Shown here: positions 21,957-29,929 of the stretch, one piece after another | Position numbering within the stretch: position 1 is the first letter of the stretch | Layout: every line of letters starts with the position of its first letter | Notes under the pieces: model-generated | Seen by the model: the letters and a program-made list of their open reading frames with translations, nothing else | What the model was told of the DNA's origin: nothing | Databases searched by the model: none | Translations under genes and position numbers: made by a program | DNA from: an uncultured Prevotellaceae bacterium | GTDB taxonomy: Bacteria; Bacteroidota; Bacteroidia; Bacteroidales; Bacteroidaceae | DNA length: 32,993 nucleotides | Reading direction: 5' to 3' | Assembly: GCA_946405805.1 (NCBI GenBank) | Contig: CAMJIL010000025.1 | Coordinates: 1 to 32,993 of the forward strand

Positions 21957-24422
21957 TATTATTTCTTTTTCTGCTCCTCCTGCTACGGAAATCTTTATCT
22001 TCTGTATCTTTGAGGCTGCATACTTTCCTTTGCGTGCTCCGATGGTGAGGCGCTTGGTGGCATTGTCCCAATGCAGGGCAATGCGGCTTTGCTGTCCCTT
22101 CGTGTACTCTGTGCTGTAGCCATCATCCTCATACAGGGTGAAGTCGGCATCAGCACCTGGATAGATGCGAATCTCCAATGGCTCTGTCGTTTCTTCAAGG
22201 GCATACTGACGAACAGGACCATATGGGAGTATGCTGCCACCTTTTACAAAGACAGGAATAAAGCTGTTATCAACAGATGTCTTGACAGTCTCTCCTCCAG
22301 CATAATGCTTGCCAGTGCGGAAGTCATACCATCCTGCGGCATTGACAGGCAGGTATGTTGACCATTCCGTTACATCAGGTTCTGTAACAGGGCTGACAAG
22401 AAGTGACTTACCAAACATATATTCATACTTCTGCTCCAAGGCTCTGTTGTCGTCGCTGAAGTCGAATACCAGCGGACGCATCAGTGTAGAACCCTCGAAA
22501 GAAACGGCAGCAGCATTGCTGTATATATATGGCATCAGACGATAGCGCTCATTGAGGCTCTTTGTGATGATAGCCTCTGCCTCCTCGCCATAACGCCAAG
22601 GTTCGGTGTCAGACATATAGCCATGTATTCGCATCAAAGGCAGATAGACACTTGTCTCAACCCAACGCATCAGGCGATGTATGTAAGCCTGGTCCTTATA
22701 CTGATTGCCTGGACGGAAGAAACCGCCTGCATCGTATGTCCACCAAGGAAGACCTGCAGCCTGCAGTCCCAAACCAGCCACAATCTGTCTGCGGAATGTC
22801 TCCCAGTCGTTGCCGATGTCTCCACTCCACAGGGCAGAACCGTAACGCTGTATGCCAGGGAAACCGCAACGGGTGAGTATCATAGGACGCTTTTCGGGAA
22901 GAGACTGCAGCAGTCCTTCGCAGACTGTCTTGTTGACGAGGAGGGGATAGACGTTGCGCACCTGCTCTCCTGCCCATAATCCGTTGTTGACACGACGGCC
23001 AAGGAGGTCGTCATTCTCTGGCTCTGTAGCATCCTGCCACCAGGCATCGATGCCTAACGGAACAAGGCGCTCGGAGAAGTTCTTCCAATATGCCGTGGCA
23101 GCAGCAGGATTGAAGAAGTCAATCCAGTCGGTATTGGGGATGTAGTAGTTGCTGCTCATCATCTGCTGACCCACCTCAGAGCGTTTGTCTATCTTTGACC
23201 ATACGCTGAGCATCAGACGCATATTCATCTTGTGAAGGCTGTCTGTCAGAGCCTTCGGATCGGGATAGTATGCTTCATCAAAACGCATAGCATTCCATCC
23301 GTATTTTCCCCAATACTGCCAGTCCTGTACCAACACATCGACAGGCATCTTCTTGCTGCGAAACTGGTTGCCCGTCTGTAATATCTCGTCAGAAGAATGG
23401 AAGCGTTCGCGGCAATGAATATATCCCAAAGCCCATTGTGGCATAAGGGGAGCAGGACCAGTCAACTGACGATAGGTCTCCATCACCTCGTCAGGAGTGC
23501 CTACAAAGACGGTATAGTCAACGGCAGCTGCTATTGGAGAGCGGAACACACTCTCATTCTCTACCTTCTTAAAGAAGAGGGTAGGGCGGTCGCCTTTTGA
23601 CAGCTCTGCCGAAACAGTATGACTGCCAGCAGAAAGCGTTACTATTGCTGAGGCTGTCGGTGGCAGCCACAGGTTTTGCATCTCTATGACGGGAGCACCA
23701 TCGATGACGAGATTATGGCGACGCGCCATCTTCTGTCCTACATCGAGAAGCAGGGAATACTGTCCTCCCTCAGCGATGTTCAGAGTGCCTTCAAAGATAT
23801 TTCTCTCACGAACCTCCTTCTTACCACCTTCTGTTGAGGTGACATCAACGATATCTTTCTTGGAGGCTGTATTGGTGTTTGCCTGCAAGACGATGCTGTT
23901 GTCTGCAGGATTGAAATCTGTAAGACCGTAGTTGTTCCACAGTATGCCATAGCCCTTGTTAGAGAGCATCATCGGAACACTGATTTGCGTGTTCACCTGT
24001 GTCAAGCGACGAGCCAGACCGCGGATGTTGCTATATCCGTCCTGGAACTGTCCTAAGCCAAAGAGATATTCGTCCCTCGGAGAAGCAAAAGCCAACTGTG
24101 CCTGCGAGCCTTGCATTGTATGCTTTGTGGCGGTGAAGACAGGTGTGCCGCTTGCGTTCTTTATCGTCAGCAGCAGCTGCTGGGAATTGATGTCAACATT
24201 CAGGTTGCAGTTGTCAACAGCTTTGGCGCGCCCCTCATAAAGCCAGTCAGGAAGACCGGCATCATTGAGTTCTTTCTCATAATACTGTATGCGGACAGCA
24301 TTACGAGCCACAGGGGTTACCTTTAGGAATCCGTTACCAAAGTTCAGAGTAGTTGCTTTCTGCTGTGCAAAGCCAATGACAGCCGCGCACAGCAAGAGCA
24401 TAGTGAGAACAATCTTCTTCAT
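21924..24422 (-). CDS. Secreted GH31 alpha-glycosidase with PA14-like insert (alpha-xylosidase type)
   Basis: The 832-residue protein has a signal peptide (MKKIVLTMLLLCAAVIGFAQ), an N-terminal beta-sandwich (about 22-205), a PA14-like insert (about 208-290, NIFEGTLNIAEGGQYSLLLD), and the GH31 barrel from about 325. The catalytic nucleophile is Asp464 in WWQDATEPEND and the acid/base is Asp535 in SGDIGNDWETF. C-terminal beta domains follow. A PA14 insert at this place is known in GH31 alpha-xylosidases acting on xyloglucan oligosaccharides, so that is the favoured activity. Alpha-glucosidase remains possible. The last residues (RGKRLEVRG) are encoded by repeat words. Confidence 0.9.
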   Translation of the reverse strand: MKKIVLTMLLLCAAVIGFAQQKATTLNFGNGFLKVTPVARNAVRIQYYEKELNDAGLPDWLYEGRAKAVDNCNLNVDINSQQLLLTIKNASGTPVFTATKHTMQGSQAQLAFASPRDEYLFGLGQFQDGYSNIRGLARRLTQVNTQISVPMMLSNKGYGILWNNYGLTDFNPADNSIVLQANTNTASKKDIVDVTSTEGGKKEVRERNIFEGTLNIAEGGQYSLLLDVGQKMARRHNLVIDGAPVIEMQNLWLPPTASAIVTLSAGSHTVSAELSKGDRPTLFFKKVENESVFRSPIAAAVDYTVFVGTPDEVMETYRQLTGPAPLMPQWALGYIHCRERFHSSDEILQTGNQFRSKKMPVDVLVQDWQYWGKYGWNAMRFDEAYYPDPKALTDSLHKMNMRLMLSVWSKIDKRSEVGQQMMSSNYYIPNTDWIDFFNPAAATAYWKNFSERLVPLGIDAWWQDATEPENDDLLGRRVNNGLWAGEQVRNVYPLLVNKTVCEGLLQSLPEKRPMILTRCGFPGIQRYGSALWSGDIGNDWETFRRQIVAGLGLQAAGLPWWTYDAGGFFRPGNQYKDQAYIHRLMRWVETSVYLPLMRIHGYMSDTEPWRYGEEAEAIITKSLNERYRLMPYIYSNAAAVSFEGSTLMRPLVFDFSDDNRALEQKYEYMFGKSLLVSPVTEPDVTEWSTYLPVNAAGWYDFRTGKHYAGGETVKTSVDNSFIPVFVKGGSILPYGPVRQYALEETTEPLEIRIYPGADADFTLYEDDGYSTEYTKGQQSRIALHWDNATKRLTIGARKGKYAASKIQKIKISVAGGAEKEIIYRGKRLEVRG

Positions 24423-24465
24423 TTGTTTAGGGTCTTATTATCTTTGTTTTATTTTATATTTTGTG

Positions 24466-24497
24466 CAAAGGTACGATTAAGTGAGCAAAATGCCAAA
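24466..24497 (-). promoter_or_regulatory. Promoter for the GH31 gene
   Basis: Leftward TTTG (24494-24497), 20 bases, TACCTTTG (24466-24473). The leader is about 37 bases. Confidence 0.75.
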
Positions 24498-24539
24498 TAA
24501 AATGAATATTTTTATTTGTATTTGTATTTTCGAACGATA

Positions 24540-24734
24540 GTACTTTCGACGAAGTCAAAGGTAAATAAAAAATCGCAAATAACCCTATGAAAATGAAAAA
24601 AAATACCTTAGACCTTTGACTTCGTCGTAATCGTGCTTTGCACGCTTATACCTTTAGGTGTAAGAAACTCGTAAAGATCTCCTAGTCGCTTTGCGTGCAT
24701 TCACCTTTCATCTTTCACTTTTCACATTTGACTT
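24540..24734. repeat. Mosaic repeat downstream of the patatin-like gene
   Basis: It contains TCGACGAAGTCAAA (24546-24559), TTTGACTTCGTCG (24615-24627), a 24-base segment (24643-24666) identical in reverse to 4196-4219, GTCGCTTTGCGTGCATTCA (24685-24703) shared with 3526-3544 and 5361-5379, and a TTTCACTTTTCACATT array (24705-24732). The patatin stop codon (24722-24724) lies inside the last array. Confidence 0.8.
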
Positions 24735-25612
24735 TCTTTCAGCGCTTCCCGCATCTTCTCCCGTCCGTAAGCGGAGATTTTATCTACATGGTCATATTCA
24801 AACGGCCCGAAGAGGTCCATGGGGATATTCACCAGGATGTCTGGCTTGTATAGCTCTATGTTGAGGGCAGCATTCTTCTGTACCATCAGGCGGAACAGCC
24901 GTTGGCTCATGGTGAAATAGTTCACATCCGGCTCGTCAGGCAACAACGATGACAAAAAGTTCAACGCAGTTTGGGCCCTCCCCCGTCCCCTCCCAGTTAG
25001 AAGGGGTGTTGTTTCGTCTTTCGTCTTTTGTTTTTCGTCTTTCGTTTTTCGTCTTTCGTTATCCTCCGGAGTTCCACTCACATTTACTGCCACCACGATG
25101 TCACCAGGCATGTCTTTGCTGATGTTGAGGGGTAGGGGATTGAGTATTCCTCCATCTACAAAAGTTGTTCCACCTTTTTTCACAGGATCGAAGAACAGCG
25201 GCATTGATATCGAGGCACGAATGGCTTCGTAGAGGCTTCCCTTGCTGAACACTACCTCTTGGCCTTTTTCCCAATCGGTGGCAACAGCCTTGAAGGGAAT
25301 GGGCAGGTCTTCTATCTTCACATCGGGCACTATCTCCTTCATGGCTTCTATTATCTTCTCTCCCTTTACCAAATGGTCGAGAGAGAAGGAAATATCCAGG
25401 AGCGACAGAATCTTCTTTTTGTCGATGGTCTGCATCCACTCCTTATATTCCGCCAGCTTTCCTGCAGCATACATACCTCCTATAATAGCACCCATAGAAC
25501 ATCCTACGATGCTCCTGATGCGGTAGCCTTGTGCCTCAAGCTCTTCTATGGCCCCAATATGAGCCAAACCACGGGCCCCACCGCTGGATAGTACTAATGC
25601 TACGTCTCTCAC
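24722..25612 (-). CDS. Patatin-like phospholipase (RssA-type) with repeat-encoded insert
   Basis: The oxyanion-hole motif LSSGGARGLAHIG, the nucleophile Ser in GCSMG and the Asp in VDGGILNPLP form the Ser-Asp dyad of patatin lipases, which hydrolyse membrane lipids. Where it acts is unknown, and no signal peptide is seen. No ATG precedes the core. I chose GTG at 25610-25612 because the upstream codons (to TTG at 25699) are CTTGAAAC repeat DNA, and other genes here also start right after such words. Counting from the GTG start, about residues 184-215 (EDNERRKTKDEKQKTKDE and a Gly/Arg stretch) are a low-complexity insert encoded by the GACGAAAAAC array. It lies after the catalytic Asp, probably in a surface loop. 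Confidence 0.82.
   Translation of the reverse strand: MRDVALVLSSGGARGLAHIGAIEELEAQGYRIRSIVGCSMGAIIGGMYAAGKLAEYKEWMQTIDKKKILSLLDISFSLDHLVKGEKIIEAMKEIVPDVKIEDLPIPFKAVATDWEKGQEVVFSKGSLYEAIRASISMPLFFDPVKKGGTTFVDGGILNPLPLNISKDMPGDIVVAVNVSGTPEDNERRKTKDEKQKTKDETTPLLTGRGRGRAQTALNFLSSLLPDEPDVNYFTMSQRLFRLMVQKNAALNIELYKPDILVNIPMDLFGPFEYDHVDKISAYGREKMREALKESQM
25012..25064. repeat. GACGAAAAACGAAA array inside the patatin-like coding region
   Basis: On the plus strand TTTCGTCTTTCGTTTTTCG words repeat about six times. The same array occurs between genes at 1830-1875. The reading frame stays open through it. Confidence 0.85.
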
Positions 25613-25720
25613 TTTAGTTTCTGGTTTCAAGTTTCTTTTAGTCGGCCCATGGCCTTTGTAAAAGCAGCAAAGCCGATTACAGGTTTCAAGAATGGTCAAT
25701 GTTCAATGGTCAATGTTTTT
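25613..25720. repeat. Word arrays upstream of the patatin-like gene
   Basis: GGTTTCAAGTTTC words, a mosaic piece AAAGCAGCAAAGCCGATTAC (25661-25680; related to 4214-4233), and TCAATGGTCAATGT words (25690-25716) lie between the promoter and the proposed GTG start. Confidence 0.75.
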
Positions 25721-25727
25721 TCGGGTG

Positions 25728-25758
25728 CTAAGGTACGATAAATTTAACGAAAACCAAA
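25728..25758 (-). promoter_or_regulatory. Promoter for the patatin-like gene
   Basis: Leftward TTTG (25755-25758), 19 bases, TACCTTAG (25728-25735) followed by GCACCCG. About 46 bases here closely match the promoter region of the leucine-rich repeat gene (29885-29930). Confidence 0.65.
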
Positions 25759-25784
25759 ACGAAAACGAAAATATTTTTGGTTTT
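25750..25784. promoter_or_regulatory. Inverted repeat covering both divergent -33 boxes
   Basis: AAAACCAAAA (25750-25759) and TTTTGGTTTT (25775-25784) are perfect 10-base arms, 15 bases apart. Each arm contains the -33 box of one of the divergent promoters. Confidence 0.5.
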
Positions 25785-25807
25785 GTTATATTTTTTGTAT
25801 AATTTTG
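25776..25807 (+). promoter_or_regulatory. Promoter for the GH2 gene
   Basis: TTTG (25776-25779), 20 bases, TAATTTTG (25800-25807). The leader of about 50 bases consists of GGTTAAC words (25821-25855). Confidence 0.7.
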
Positions 25808-25866
25808 CAGCCAAAAATAAATTAACGGTTAAAGGTTAACGGTTAAAGGTTAAAGAATAATTTTCA

Positions 25867-27723
25867 ATGTTCAAAACACATTTCACATTTCACATTTCAC
25901 TTCTCACATTACTGTTAAGTCTTCTGACACTGAGTGTTAGCGCCCAGGAGGTCCCACAATTGGGTAATGTAATGAGTCATGAAACAATGCTGCTGAATGG
26001 TAAGTGGCATTATATTGTTGATGTACAGGAGGAGGGGTATTATGACTACCGCATGAATCCTACAAGATGGGGATTCTTCTGTAATGCTAAGCCACAACGT
26101 CCTGAGGACCTTATAGAATATGACTTCGACAAGGCTCCCACGATGCGGATTCCTGGCGACTGGAATACGCAGGACGAGAAGCTGTTCTTCTATGAGGGAA
26201 CAGTATGGTTTAAGACCAGTTTTCAGGCACAGGTACCTATCGAAGGCTGTCGCACACTGCTCTATTTCGGTGCTGTGAATTATGACTGCCACGTCTATGT
26301 GAACGGCAAGGAGGCAGGACACCACATCGGTGGTTTCACACCTTTCAACTATGATGTGACAGACCTGCTGCGTAGTGGTGAGAATGTCGTCATTGTGAAG
26401 GTTGACAACAAGCGCAAGGCTGAGAATGTGCCAACACTGATATTCGACTGGTGGAACTATGGTGGCATTACCCGCGATGTGATGTTGGTAAAGGTGCCAA
26501 ATACATACATCGAGAACTACAAGCTTCAGCTGGAGAAGGCTGATGCAAAGGCTCGTCAGCGTGAGATTACGATGACGGCTCACCTCAATAAGGATTTGGC
26601 AGGACAGAAGGTGACATTGTGCATCCCGGAACTAAAGGTTGAGAAAGAGTGTGTAACAGATAACGAAGGCAATGCACGCCTTGTTGTCAGTGTGCCATCA
26701 AAACGCCTCATGCTATGGTGCCCTGAAACACCAAGGCGCTATCGTGTAGATTTGTCATTGGACGGAAAAGCAGCAGACGGCTCTGTGGTAAGCGACTTTG
26801 TAAGTGACAGCATCGGATTCCGCACCATCGAGACAAAGGGCAAACAGATATTGCTCAATGGCAAACCAATCTTCCTGCGTGGCATCAGCATCCACGAAGA
26901 GAAACCAAATGGCGGTGGAAGGGCTAACTCAACAGAAGATGCCCACACTCTGCTGTCATGGGCAAAGGAACTGGGATGTAACTTCGTGCGCCTGGCTCAC
27001 TATCCTCATAACGAATATGCTGTGCGTGAGGCTGAGAGAATGGGCATTCTGGTGTGGTCAGAGATACCTGTCTATTGGACTATAGCATGGAAGAATCCTG
27101 ATACCTATAATAATGCACAGCGACAGCTGACCGACATGATAGCACGTGACCAGAATCGTGCCAATATTATAATATGGTCTATTGCTAACGAGACACCTCA
27201 TTCCCCAGAACGCGACCAGTTCCTGAGCAGTCTGGCACAGTATGCCCACAGCCTCGATAATACCCGCCTGATATCAATGGCGATGGAGGTGTTGTCTGCA
27301 TCCAACTATAAGAATCGTCTGCAGGACAATATGAGCCAATATGTTGATGTGGTGTCCTTCAATCAGTATATAGGCTGGTATCGTGATGTTAATGATGCTC
27401 CAAAGATGGTGTGGGAGATTCCTTATGACAAACCTGTTATCATCAGCGAATTTGGTGGTGGTGCGAAAGCTGGCTATCATGGTGCAAAGAACCAGCGCTG
27501 GACAGAGGAGTTCCAGGAGAATCTCTATCGTGAGAACCTGAATATGATAGACAAGATAGAAGGCCTTGCAGGCACCTCTCCTTGGATACTGAAGGACTTC
27601 CGCTCTCCTCGTCGTGTGCTCAATGGCATACAGGACTACTATAACAGAAAGGGCGTCGTCTCAGACAATGGTGAGAAGAAACTCGCCTTCAAGGTTCTGC
27701 AAGAGTGGTACAAGAATAAGTAA
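25867..27723 (+). CDS. Secreted GH2 glycosidase, probable beta-glucuronidase
   Basis: The 618-residue protein has a signal peptide (1-26, ending SVSAQ). The GH2 domain order follows: sugar-binding jelly roll (about 38-210), Ig-like domain (about 213-318) and TIM barrel (about 322-618). The acid/base is Glu442 in SIANETPH and the nucleophile Glu528 in IISEFGGGA. NRKG (593-596) matches the NxKG motif that binds the carboxylate in beta-glucuronidases, so glucuronide hydrolysis is favoured. Beta-galactosidase remains possible. The signal-peptide core THFTFHISLLTLLL is encoded by TTTCACA words and is nearly shared with the next gene. Confidence 0.87.
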   Translation: MFKTHFTFHISLLTLLLSLLTLSVSAQEVPQLGNVMSHETMLLNGKWHYIVDVQEEGYYDYRMNPTRWGFFCNAKPQRPEDLIEYDFDKAPTMRIPGDWNTQDEKLFFYEGTVWFKTSFQAQVPIEGCRTLLYFGAVNYDCHVYVNGKEAGHHIGGFTPFNYDVTDLLRSGENVVIVKVDNKRKAENVPTLIFDWWNYGGITRDVMLVKVPNTYIENYKLQLEKADAKARQREITMTAHLNKDLAGQKVTLCIPELKVEKECVTDNEGNARLVVSVPSKRLMLWCPETPRRYRVDLSLDGKAADGSVVSDFVSDSIGFRTIETKGKQILLNGKPIFLRGISIHEEKPNGGGRANSTEDAHTLLSWAKELGCNFVRLAHYPHNEYAVREAERMGILVWSEIPVYWTIAWKNPDTYNNAQRQLTDMIARDQNRANIIIWSIANETPHSPERDQFLSSLAQYAHSLDNTRLISMAMEVLSASNYKNRLQDNMSQYVDVVSFNQYIGWYRDVNDAPKMVWEIPYDKPVIISEFGGGAKAGYHGAKNQRWTEEFQENLYRENLNMIDKIEGLAGTSPWILKDFRSPRRVLNGIQDYYNRKGVVSDNGEKKLAFKVLQEWYKNK

Positions 27724-27880
27724 CGGTTAACGGTTAAAGGTTAACGGTTAACCGTTAAAGGTTAACGGTTAGAGTTTAAAGGCTTTTTTAATTCATAATT
27801 CATAATGCATAATGCATAATTGTTCAAGACCCTTTTTCATTTTTTCACATTTGACATTTCACATTTCACTTTTCACATTC
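27724..27880. repeat. GGTTAAC, CATAATG and TTTCACA word arrays
   Basis: GGTTAACGGTTAAA words (27724-27775), ATTCATAATGCAT words (27791-27818) and CACATTTGACATTTCAC words (27844-27876) follow one another. The middle array supplies the start codon of the next gene and the last encodes its signal-peptide core. Confidence 0.85.
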
Positions 27881-28477
27881 CTGCTTAGTCTTGTGACTAT
27901 AGCAGTCAATGCTCAGGAGACCCCAAACTCCAGGCAGGCGAAGCGTATGTTTCTCGATACCTACCATCGTGCTTTCAGCGAGGAAGGTGCAACGATGCAT
28001 TATAAGGTGAATATCGCCAGCCTTTATAAGACAGAGGGTACTGTGTGGTATAAGGGAAAGAAGAGCCGCTTTGCTTCCAAAAACAGCCTTGGATGGAATG
28101 ATGGCGTTACAGCCTATTATACAAAGGAAAAGAAAAAGACTGTAGAGGTGTATAAAGCCTCTTCAAAGAAGAAGAGTAAGTACGAGGATAAGTTTAAGTT
28201 TGAGCCCGACAACTATGACTATAGCATTGCCAATGCAGATGATGGCTATCTCATTACGGTCAAGGCAAAGAAAGGTGTTGATGGTGTGAAGGAAGCTCGC
28301 ATACTCCTCGATAAACGCACTCGTGCCCCCAAAAGCCTGAAGATAAAAGTAGCCTTCTTCTGGGCCACCATACATATCTCGAATTTCCAGGCAGGCAATC
28401 TCGACGACAGTCTCTTTGTCTTCCCAAAGACAAAGTTCACAGGTTACAAATTCATCGACAGACGGGATGAGGGTTAG
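27812..28477 (+). CDS. LolA-like periplasmic protein
   Basis: The 221-residue protein has a signal peptide ending IAVNAQ (about residue 35). The mature part has the strand pattern of LolA-like proteins: MHYKVNIASLYKTEGTVWYK, FASKNSLGWNDGVTAYY, a strand-rich middle and a C-terminal DSLFVFPKTKFTGYKFIDRR resembling the family's final motif. LolA carries lipoproteins across the periplasm, and Bacteroidota have several paralogues of uncertain role. The start ATG lies in a CATAATG array and the signal core (LTFHISLFTFLL) in a TTTCACA array. The 3' end overlaps the convergent kinase gene by 4 bases. Confidence 0.75.
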   Translation: MHNCSRPFFIFSHLTFHISLFTFLLSLVTIAVNAQETPNSRQAKRMFLDTYHRAFSEEGATMHYKVNIASLYKTEGTVWYKGKKSRFASKNSLGWNDGVTAYYTKEKKKTVEVYKASSKKKSKYEDKFKFEPDNYDYSIANADDGYLITVKAKKGVDGVKEARILLDKRTRAPKSLKIKVAFFWATIHISNFQAGNLDDSLFVFPKTKFTGYKFIDRRDEG

Positions 28478-29829
28478 AGTTTCAGACCTGGTGGCATATT
28501 TCTATGGCTTCTGTAATCAGACTCTTTCTCTGCTCTTAAAAGAAGTTCTATCTTACCAGTTACCTGATTGCTCCAGAGTTGCCATTCTTTAAGCATCGTT
28601 TCACGTATTCGGTCTGCAACAGCACGATCACATTGTTTCTGTAGATTGTCTGTATAGCCATAAATAAATTGTGCTACAGCAGCAATACGCTGACTGACGT
28701 CTTGCCATCGGTAGTTCCAATGTGACAGAGTGTCCAGATGCTGGTTTATCTTTGATTTCGCGATTTCTCGTTGCAAGGCTTTCAGAGCTTCTTTCTTCAG
28801 GTCTTCCTCTCGATTCAATTCCTTTTTCAACTGCTCATTCGTAGCAGCCAGTTGTTTTAGGCTGTCGTTAAGTGTTGCTATGACAGTCTTCATCTGTTCT
28901 TCTGCTATTGTCCTTTTCTGTTCGCTATGTCGCTGTTTCAGCACCAGTTCATTACGCACAGAATCAATAGCGACCTTCGTCTCTTGCGTGTCATCATTAT
29001 TCAAAAGGAGCGTGGTGATTCCCAGAGCCAGCAACAGCATTGCTACTAAGATATTCACCACCAAAGGCCATCGACGTTTCTCTATTCTTGCAAACTCTGC
29101 AAGAATCTCTTCCATATTGTTCCATCGACGGTCAATAGGCATCAGGCATCGTCCCACCACCTTCTTATATGCGCGACCGAGCTGCATCTGTTCCAGAATC
29201 AGTCCCAGCGAATAGATATCATTACGCATATCAGGTACGCTGCTTTGTGCCTGTTCTGGCGACATGTAGGAAAGAGTGCCTGCAGGTTGTTTCAGGATGG
29301 CATTCCTGTCGCTATCGGCAAGACCGAAGTCTATGATTTTAGGACGTTCTCCATTACGAGTCACCATGATATTCTTTGGCTTTAGGTCACGATGTACTAT
29401 GCCAAGCGAATGAACATACGCCAGAGCCTCTGCCAGCTCGCCAGCCACCCTTATGCGTTTCTTATTGTCAGGATTGGTAGTGAGCCATTCATCAAGTGTG
29501 CTGCCATCAACATACTCCATGATGATAGCCTCACCAATGCCCTCAATATCTTCCAATCCGATAGCCTGCACCACACCAGCATGCTGCATCCTCATAAGCA
29601 GTTCCAACTCCTTGTGCAACAACATCTGGCAATTGCTGCAACTGCCATCAGTATCGTCTGTCATCGTCTTCAGCACAAACCAACGGCCATAGCGCATAGC
29701 CTTATACAAACGTGTAAAGCCTTCGCTACTCAAAAGTTCTATGTTGGTAAAGTGCTGTCCTATGTCTTCGACGAAGGGGTCGGTAAGGTATCCCGAAACC
29801 TCCTTCTCGTCCGTTTCTTTATTCGCCAT
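28474..29829 (-). CDS. Transmembrane Hanks-type Ser/Thr protein kinase with C-terminal coiled coil
   Basis: The 451-residue protein has a kinase domain (about 27-245). The ATP-anchoring Lys54 (FVLK), the helix-C Glu74, the catalytic loop HRDLKPKN (146-153), the metal-binding DFG (167-169) and SPEQ (190-193) are intact. The glycine loop is degenerate (LLSSEGFTRLYKA). One membrane helix (256-276) follows, then a long coiled coil (about 285-365) and a charged helical tail. Orientation would put the kinase in the cytoplasm and the coil in the periplasm, as in sensor kinases. No ligand-binding domain is recognised. It is divergent from a leucine-rich repeat protein. Confidence 0.9.
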   Translation of the reverse strand: MANKETDEKEVSGYLTDPFVEDIGQHFTNIELLSSEGFTRLYKAMRYGRWFVLKTMTDDTDGSCSNCQMLLHKELELLMRMQHAGVVQAIGLEDIEGIGEAIIMEYVDGSTLDEWLTTNPDNKKRIRVAGELAEALAYVHSLGIVHRDLKPKNIMVTRNGERPKIIDFGLADSDRNAILKQPAGTLSYMSPEQAQSSVPDMRNDIYSLGLILEQMQLGRAYKKVVGRCLMPIDRRWNNMEEILAEFARIEKRRWPLVVNILVAMLLLALGITTLLLNNDDTQETKVAIDSVRNELVLKQRHSEQKRTIAEEQMKTVIATLNDSLKQLAATNEQLKKELNREEDLKKEALKALQREIAKSKINQHLDTLSHWNYRWQDVSQRIAAVAQFIYGYTDNLQKQCDRAVADRIRETMLKEWQLWSNQVTGKIELLLRAEKESDYRSHRNMPPGLKL

Positions 29830-29884
29830 ACATTAAATAAACGCAGATAAATATACTTTTCGTACATTATTTGCAAGATTTCTT

Positions 29885-29924
29885 TGTTTTCGTTTTCGTT
29901 TTCGTTAAAATTATTGTACCTTCG
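29885..29924 (+). promoter_or_regulatory. Promoter of the leucine-rich repeat gene
   Basis: TACCTTCG (29917-29924) is a one-base variant of the -7 box. TTCG (29895-29898), 18 bases upstream, may serve as the -33 box. It sits inside a TTTTCG tandem tract. The ATG (29930) lies where transcription should begin, so the mRNA may be leaderless. Confidence 0.5.
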
Positions 29925-29929
29925 CACCC

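Noticed and set aside
24540..24721. tRNA or small RNA gene in the GC-richer mosaic segment
   Set aside because: No cloverleaf or acceptor pattern. The sequence is explained by repeated modules also found at 3447-3544 and 4196-4219.
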